A stretch of DNA of 64,000 bases, from the NCBI RefSeq assembly GCF_003205205.1, contig NZ_QJRL01000004.1, positions 124,001 to 188,000 of the forward strand, read 5' to 3'. This document shows positions 60,234 to 64,000 of the stretch, one piece after another. Below the pieces are notes generated by a model. That model was not told the origin of the DNA. It worked only from the letters and a program-made list of their open reading frames with translations, and searched no databases. The translations under genes were made by a program, and so were the position numbers. This DNA is from Pseudomonas sp. LB-090624 (GTDB lineage Bacteria > Pseudomonadota > Gammaproteobacteria > Pseudomonadales > Pseudomonadaceae). Positions within the stretch are counted from its first letter, which is position 1. The number at the start of each line of letters is the position of its first letter.

Positions 60234-61517
60234 TTACCTTGCCTGCAGCTGTTTGCCGCGTGTTTCCGGCAGGCTCAATGCCGCCACGATCACCACGCCA
60301 TAGGACACGGCAGAAAACACTCCTATGCCCACGCCCAGCGGCACCTTCTGGCCGAGCACGCCGATAAGCAGCGGGAACAGCGCCGCAATGACCTTGCCGA
60401 TGTTGTAGCAAAAGCCCTGCCCTGAACCGCGGATGCGCGTGGGGAACAGTTCGGTGAGGAACGCGCCCATGCCACTGAATATGCCCGAGGCAAAGAAGCC
60501 CAGCGGGAAGCCCAGCCACAGCATCACCCCGTCGCTGACCGGCATTTGCGTGTACAGCAACACGATCACGAACGAGCCCACGGCAAACAGGATGAAGTTT
60601 TTCTTGCGCCCCAGCAGGTCGGACAGGTACGCACTGACCACATAACCCACATACGAGCCGACGATCACCATGGCCAGGTAGCCACCGGTACCCAGCACAC
60701 TCAGGCCGCGCTCTTGCTTGAGGAAGGTCGGCAGCCACGAGGTGATGGCGTAGTATCCGCCCAGCGCACCGGTGGTCAGCAGCGACGCGCGCACGGTGGT
60801 CCAGAGCATGCCCGAGGCAAAGATTTCGTAGAAGTGCGACGGCGCCTCGGCGGCTTCCGCTGCCTTGGCCTTGCGATAAACCTCCGGGTCCTTGACCAGG
60901 CGGCGGACGAAGATCACGAAAATCGCCGGCACCAGCCCCAGCAGGAACAGCGCACGCCAGGCCTGCTCTGGCGGCAGCCAGGAGAACAGCAGCGCGTAGA
61001 GGATGGCGGTGAGCCCCCAGCCGATGGCCCAGCCGGACTGCACCATGCCCACCGCCTTGCCACGGTCCTGGGCGCGGATCACTTCACCGATCAGCACTGC
61101 GCCCGCAGTCCATTCGCCACCAAAGCCGAAGCCCATCAGGGTGCGGGCGATCAGCAACTGCTCGTAGTTCTGGGCAAAACCGCAGAGGAAGGTGAAAAAG
61201 GCAAACCACAGCACCGTCAGTTGCAGGGTACGCACTCGGCCGATGCGGTCGGAAAGGATGCCCGCGATCCAGCCACCCACGGCCGAGGCGATCAGTGTGC
61301 TGGTGTGGATCAGCCCGGCTTCGGTGGTGGTGATGCCCCACAGCATGATCAGCGTGGGAATGACGAAGCTGAGCATTTGCGTGTCCATGCCGTCCAGGCC
61401 ATAGCCGATCTTGCAGCTCCAGAAGGTGCGCCGTTGCTGTGAGTCGATGTCGCGATACCAGGCGAAAGGCCCGGACGAAGAGGGGGAACTGACCTGCTGC
61501 ACGCCGGTGGGGTTCAT
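60234..61517 (-). CDS. Major facilitator superfamily transporter
   Basis: 427 residues with twelve membrane segments; the intracellular loop SDRIGRVRTLQL follows helix 2 and LSDLLGRKKNF follows helix 8, as in sugar-porter/ aromatic-acid-type MFS members. ATG 61517 gives MNPTGVQQVSSP. Because it leads directly into pxpABC, with 9-36 nt between, it is likely the uptake system for 5-oxoproline or a related acid. That function is inferred from position. Confidence 0.88.
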   Translation of the reverse strand: MNPTGVQQVSSPSSSGPFAWYRDIDSQQRRTFWSCKIGYGLDGMDTQMLSFVIPTLIMLWGITTTEAGLIHTSTLIASAVGGWIAGILSDRIGRVRTLQLTVLWFAFFTFLCGFAQNYEQLLIARTLMGFGFGGEWTAGAVLIGEVIRAQDRGKAVGMVQSGWAIGWGLTAILYALLFSWLPPEQAWRALFLLGLVPAIFVIFVRRLVKDPEVYRKAKAAEAAEAPSHFYEIFASGMLWTTVRASLLTTGALGGYYAITSWLPTFLKQERGLSVLGTGGYLAMVIVGSYVGYVVSAYLSDLLGRKKNFILFAVGSFVIVLLYTQMPVSDGVMLWLGFPLGFFASGIFSGMGAFLTELFPTRIRGSGQGFCYNIGKVIAALFPLLIGVLGQKVPLGVGIGVFSAVSYGVVIVAALSLPETRGKQLQAR

Positions 61518-61646
61518 GCTTGCCTCGGCTTGTTGGTATTGTTTTATGGGCGACCTGAAACGTCGCGGCCTGAGCGCCATGTTCAGAGGCTGCGACGCCT
61601 GCGTCCAACGAGAAAAATCGCCGGTCTGGAACAAGAAAAACTGATC
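61518..61646. promoter_or_regulatory. Divergent MFS-pxpABC / LysR promoter region
   Basis: 129-bp spacer, the expected binding site of the LysR regulator. It includes TATTGTTTTATGG (61537-61549), the most AT-rich part and likely core promoter for one direction. The operator was not pinned down. Confidence 0.45.
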
Positions 61647-62558
61647 ATGAACCTTCGCTTCCTCGAAACCTTTGTCTGGGTCGCCCGCCTCAAGAGCTTC
61701 CGCCTGACTGCGGAAAAGCTGTTCACCACCCAGGCCTCGGTCTCCAGCCGCATTGCGGCGCTCGAGGCCGACCTGGGGGTAAAGCTGCTGCTGCGCGACT
61801 CTCGTGGCGTCAGCCTGACCCCGGAAGGCGGCAAGGTGCTGGAATATGCCGAGCGCATGCTGGAAACCGCCGAGGCCATGAAGCAATCGCTGGGCAGCGA
61901 CCGCGCCAAGGTCGGGCGCATTCGCATCGGGGTGATGGACACGGTGATCCATACCTGGATGAACGCGCTGGTGGCCGAGCTGACCGAACGCTACCCGCAG
62001 GTGGAAATCGAGCTGGTCGCCGATACCGCGCTGAACCTGCGCGAGCAGCTGCAGAAGGGCTTTCTCGATGTGATCCTGCAGACCGACCTGCTGCGCGAAC
62101 AGTCGATCCGCAGCCTCGACCTGGCACGCTATCCAATGGGCTGGGTGGTGGCCGCCGGCTCGCACCAGCACCGCGACTACGCCTCGCTGGCCGAGCTTGG
62201 GCGTGAGCGGATCATCACCTTCTCGAAGAACTCGCGGCCGCACCAGGAGGTGCTGAGCCTGCTGCAGGCTGCGGGCGCCGAGACGCCACGCCTGAACTGC
62301 GTGAACTCGGTGGCGGCGATTACCCGGCTGCTGCGGGACGGCTTTGGCATTGGCGCATTGCCGCCAGCGCTGGTGGATGCCGAGCTGAGCCGAGGCGAGC
62401 TGGTATTGCTGGAAGGGCTGCAACCGCCGTCGAGCCTGGAACTGGTGGTGGCCTGGCAGACCGGGGTGGCGCTGGTGGATGAAGTGGTCGGGGTGTGCCG
62501 GCAAGTGCTGGAGCGGTATGCGCGGGATGTGGGTGGGCAGCGGATCGTACTGGTCTGA
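61647..62558 (+). CDS. LysR-family regulator of the pxp operon (inferred)
   Basis: 303 residues: helix-turn-helix around SFRLTAEKLFTTQASVSSRI and the wing VSLTPEGGKVLEYAERM, then the effector domain starting GRIRIGVMDTVIHTWM. ATG 61647 fits LysR N-termini. Divergent transcription from MFS-pxpABC makes it the probable regulator, with 5-oxoproline or glutamate as candidate effector. Both are inference. Confidence 0.87.
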   Translation: MNLRFLETFVWVARLKSFRLTAEKLFTTQASVSSRIAALEADLGVKLLLRDSRGVSLTPEGGKVLEYAERMLETAEAMKQSLGSDRAKVGRIRIGVMDTVIHTWMNALVAELTERYPQVEIELVADTALNLREQLQKGFLDVILQTDLLREQSIRSLDLARYPMGWVVAAGSHQHRDYASLAELGRERIITFSKNSRPHQEVLSLLQAAGAETPRLNCVNSVAAITRLLRDGFGIGALPPALVDAELSRGELVLLEGLQPPSSLELVVAWQTGVALVDEVVGVCRQVLERYARDVGGQRIVLV

Positions 62559-62586
62559 ACGACAGTTTCTGCCTGTACCACAGAAC

Positions 62587-63108
62587 TTAGCGCCAGCTCT
62601 CTTTCACCACCCTGCGCCGCCCGCCCAGGATCAGCCAGCCAACCCCCAGCAACAGGCTCTCGACCACAAACGCCAGCACGAAACCTGCACCAACGCCCCA
62701 GCCAACCGCCTCGGGCACCAGCAGGATCTGGTAGCTGTAGCCGTTCAGGGTTTCATCACGCAACTGCGGATCGGCCTGCACCAGCACATGCCAGGTACGC
62801 TCGGCCCAGGGCCCTTGCAGCGCCTGCCACTCGTTTTCCAGCAGCTGGTTGCGGATCATCAGGCTTTCGATGCTGTTGGCATCACTGTTGAACACCGGGT
62901 CGTCACTGCTGCGGTAATGCCGCAACAGTGCTTGCAAGTCGCCATTGAAGAAGCGCTCCGCAGTCTGTTTGAAGCCATCCAGTGCTTCACGCGACTCGAA
63001 CAGGTGCGCCTCGACCCGCTGGCTGTAGTCCTTGACCAGCCCCGGGACCTGGATGCCGGCCAGCAGGCCGAAGGTGAACAGCAGCAACCGCAGGTAACTT
63101 CTGAACAT
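62587..63108 (-). CDS. DUF2937 membrane protein
   Basis: 173 residues: an N-terminal hydrophobic segment (about 5-25), a soluble helical middle (VKDYSQRVEAHLFESREALD), and a C-terminal hydrophobic hairpin (about 130-160, GWGVGAGFVLAFVVESLLLG) ending in basic residues. This is the layout of DUF2937. Unknown function. It follows the amidotransferase gene by 9 nt in the same direction and so belongs to its transcript. Confidence 0.8.
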   Translation of the reverse strand: MFRSYLRLLLFTFGLLAGIQVPGLVKDYSQRVEAHLFESREALDGFKQTAERFFNGDLQALLRHYRSSDDPVFNSDANSIESLMIRNQLLENEWQALQGPWAERTWHVLVQADPQLRDETLNGYSYQILLVPEAVGWGVGAGFVLAFVVESLLLGVGWLILGGRRRVVKESWR

Positions 63109-63117
63109 GCAGCGTCC

Positions 63118-63891
63118 TTAGCTCTGGCCGTGCGCTGTGCACTCTCCGTGCCGCCACAGGGCCCACTGACCCGGCTCGTAGCGCTGCCAGGTCTCGTTCT
63201 CGGTCAGGGCCTCGGTGGCGATCACCGTGACCACGTCGTTGGGGGTCGTTTCGGTATGAAAATCGACGATCAGGTCGACATCCTTCAAGCGTGCTGCACC
63301 AAACGGCGCACGGCGGGTAATGTGCACCAACTTGGTGGAGCAGAAGCAGAACAGCCAGTCGCCATCGCTGAGCATGCAGTTGAATACACCCTGGCCGCGG
63401 TAGCCGGCACAGGCTTCGACCAGCACCGGCAGCAGCTGTTCCACCGGGACCGGCTCGGGGAAGGCGCTGCGGATGCGGTTGAGCAGGTCGCAGAAAGCCG
63501 CTTCGCTGTCGGTGTCGCCCACCGGCCGGTAGAAACTGGCCAGGCCCTTGAACTCGCCCAACTGGCCGTTGTGCGCAAAGCACCAGTTGCGGCCCCACAT
63601 TTCGCGCACGAACGGGTGGGTGTTGGACAGGCACACCTTGCCGATGTTGGCCTGGCGGATATGGCCGATCACCACTTCGCTCTTGATCGGGTAGCGCTGC
63701 ACCAGGTTGGCCACTTCCGACTCGCTGCTGGCGGCCGGGTCCTGGAACAGGCGCAGGCCACGCCCTTCGTAAAAGCCGATACCCCAGCCGTCACGGTGCG
63801 GGCCGGTACGACCACCGCGCTGCATCAGCCCGGTGAAGCTGAAGACGATGTCGGTGGGGACGTTGGCACTCATGCCCAGCAGTTCGCACAT
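63118..63891 (-). CDS. Class II glutamine amidotransferase (YafJ-like)
   Basis: 257 residues. The nucleophile Cys2 is in the N-terminal MCELLGMSANVPTD. RTGPHRDGWGIGFYEG, the RQANIGKVCLSNTHPF block and FAHNGQLGEF are typical of the Ntn-type GATase_2/4 domain. There is no synthetase domain, as in YafJ; the acceptor is unknown. Probable operon with the DUF2937 gene. Confidence 0.9.
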   Translation of the reverse strand: MCELLGMSANVPTDIVFSFTGLMQRGGRTGPHRDGWGIGFYEGRGLRLFQDPAASSESEVANLVQRYPIKSEVVIGHIRQANIGKVCLSNTHPFVREMWGRNWCFAHNGQLGEFKGLASFYRPVGDTDSEAAFCDLLNRIRSAFPEPVPVEQLLPVLVEACAGYRGQGVFNCMLSDGDWLFCFCSTKLVHITRRAPFGAARLKDVDLIVDFHTETTPNDVVTVIATEALTENETWQRYEPGQWALWRHGECTAHGQS

Positions 63892-63905
63892 GGCTGTGTC
63901 TCCGC

Positions 63906-64000
63906 TTACAGACGGGGCTCGACCCGGCCATTGCCACGCGGGGCGGCTGGCGGTGGGTCGTCACGGTAACGGTCGCGGCGCTCGGCCGCCAGCGGCGCCT
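63906..64000 (-). CDS. C-terminal end of an unidentified gene (truncated by window)
   Basis: A minus-strand frame runs from the right edge to a TAA at 63906-63908 and encodes the tail APLAAERRDRYRDDPPPAAP followed by RGNGRVEPRL. It is rich in Arg and Pro and likely a disordered C-terminus. The product cannot be identified from 30 residues. It lies 14 nt before the amidotransferase start and is probably cotranscribed. Confidence 0.5.
   Translation of the reverse strand, partial: APLAAERRDRYRDDPPPAAPRGNGRVEPRL

Noticed and set aside
62479..63969. A 496-codon plus-strand open frame across the DUF2937 and amidotransferase genes
   Set aside because: Both minus-strand genes have family motifs and sensible starts; the plus-strand translation has none.

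Overview
The window is a high-GC chromosomal stretch from a fluorescent-type Pseudomonas, most likely the P. putida group. Support comes from the tandem fadD1-fadD2 / lipase / phaJ1 block, azoR, aceK, hrpA, cysK, the pxpABC set, and many intergenic 'GGCCTCTTCGCGGGTAAACC'-type REP hairpins characteristic of that group. No rRNA, tRNA, CRISPR array, prophage or replication origin was seen.

Region 1 (1-1320) is the end of an MscS-type channel gene. Region 2 (about 1328-14200) is an accessory island, visibly more AT-rich than its surroundings. It is bracketed by transposase debris: a broken IS66 tnpC plus a small broken gene on the left, and the tail of an IS3-type orfB on the right, abutting the core EamA gene. 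The island is a self-contained sulfate-ester acquisition and hydrolysis system. It encodes an ABC importer (atsC, fused-permease atsB, binding protein atsR), a LysR regulator (sftR-like) divergent from a TonB-dependent receptor (sftP-like), and a formylglycine-generating enzyme divergent from a cytoplasmic Cys-type sulfatase. A MarR regulator and an OprD-family porin follow. The inferred route is: ester across the outer membrane (SftP and/or porin), capture by AtsR, import by AtsBC, and cytosolic hydrolysis by a sulfatase whose Cys61 is matured by the neighbouring FGE. The exported proteins are strikingly poor in Cys and Met, as expected for genes used under sulfur starvation.

Region 3 (14200-32330) is core: EamA exporter, azoR, LysR, hydrolase-cyclophilin-ABC exporter run, a DUF482 protein, a Porin_5 porin, a KASIII-like synthase, hrpA and a glutamylpolyamine synthetase/oxidase pair. 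A perfect 60-bp inverted repeat lies at 15177-15392. Region 4 (32332-37681) is lipid metabolism: two acyl-CoA ligases, a monoacylglycerol-lipase-like hydrolase and the (R)-enoyl-CoA hydratase PhaJ1, together linking fatty acids to polyhydroxyalkanoate precursors.

Region 5 (37747-40306) is an ECF42-type sigma factor operon with YCII/DGPF, SRPBCC and NTF2-like partners. Region 6 (40553-57795) holds housekeeping and envelope genes: def, yihY, CsbD, a beta-helix protein, cvfB, a lipoprotein, aceK, two EamA exporters, lpxO, cysK, a DUF748 protein and a MoxR/CoxE pair. Region 7 (57848-64000) is the 5-oxoprolinase operon pxpABC with an MFS transporter and a divergent LysR gene, then a DUF2937 protein, a class II glutamine amidotransferase and the tail of one more gene.

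Protein assignments rest on motif and family recognition by eye; no database search was run.
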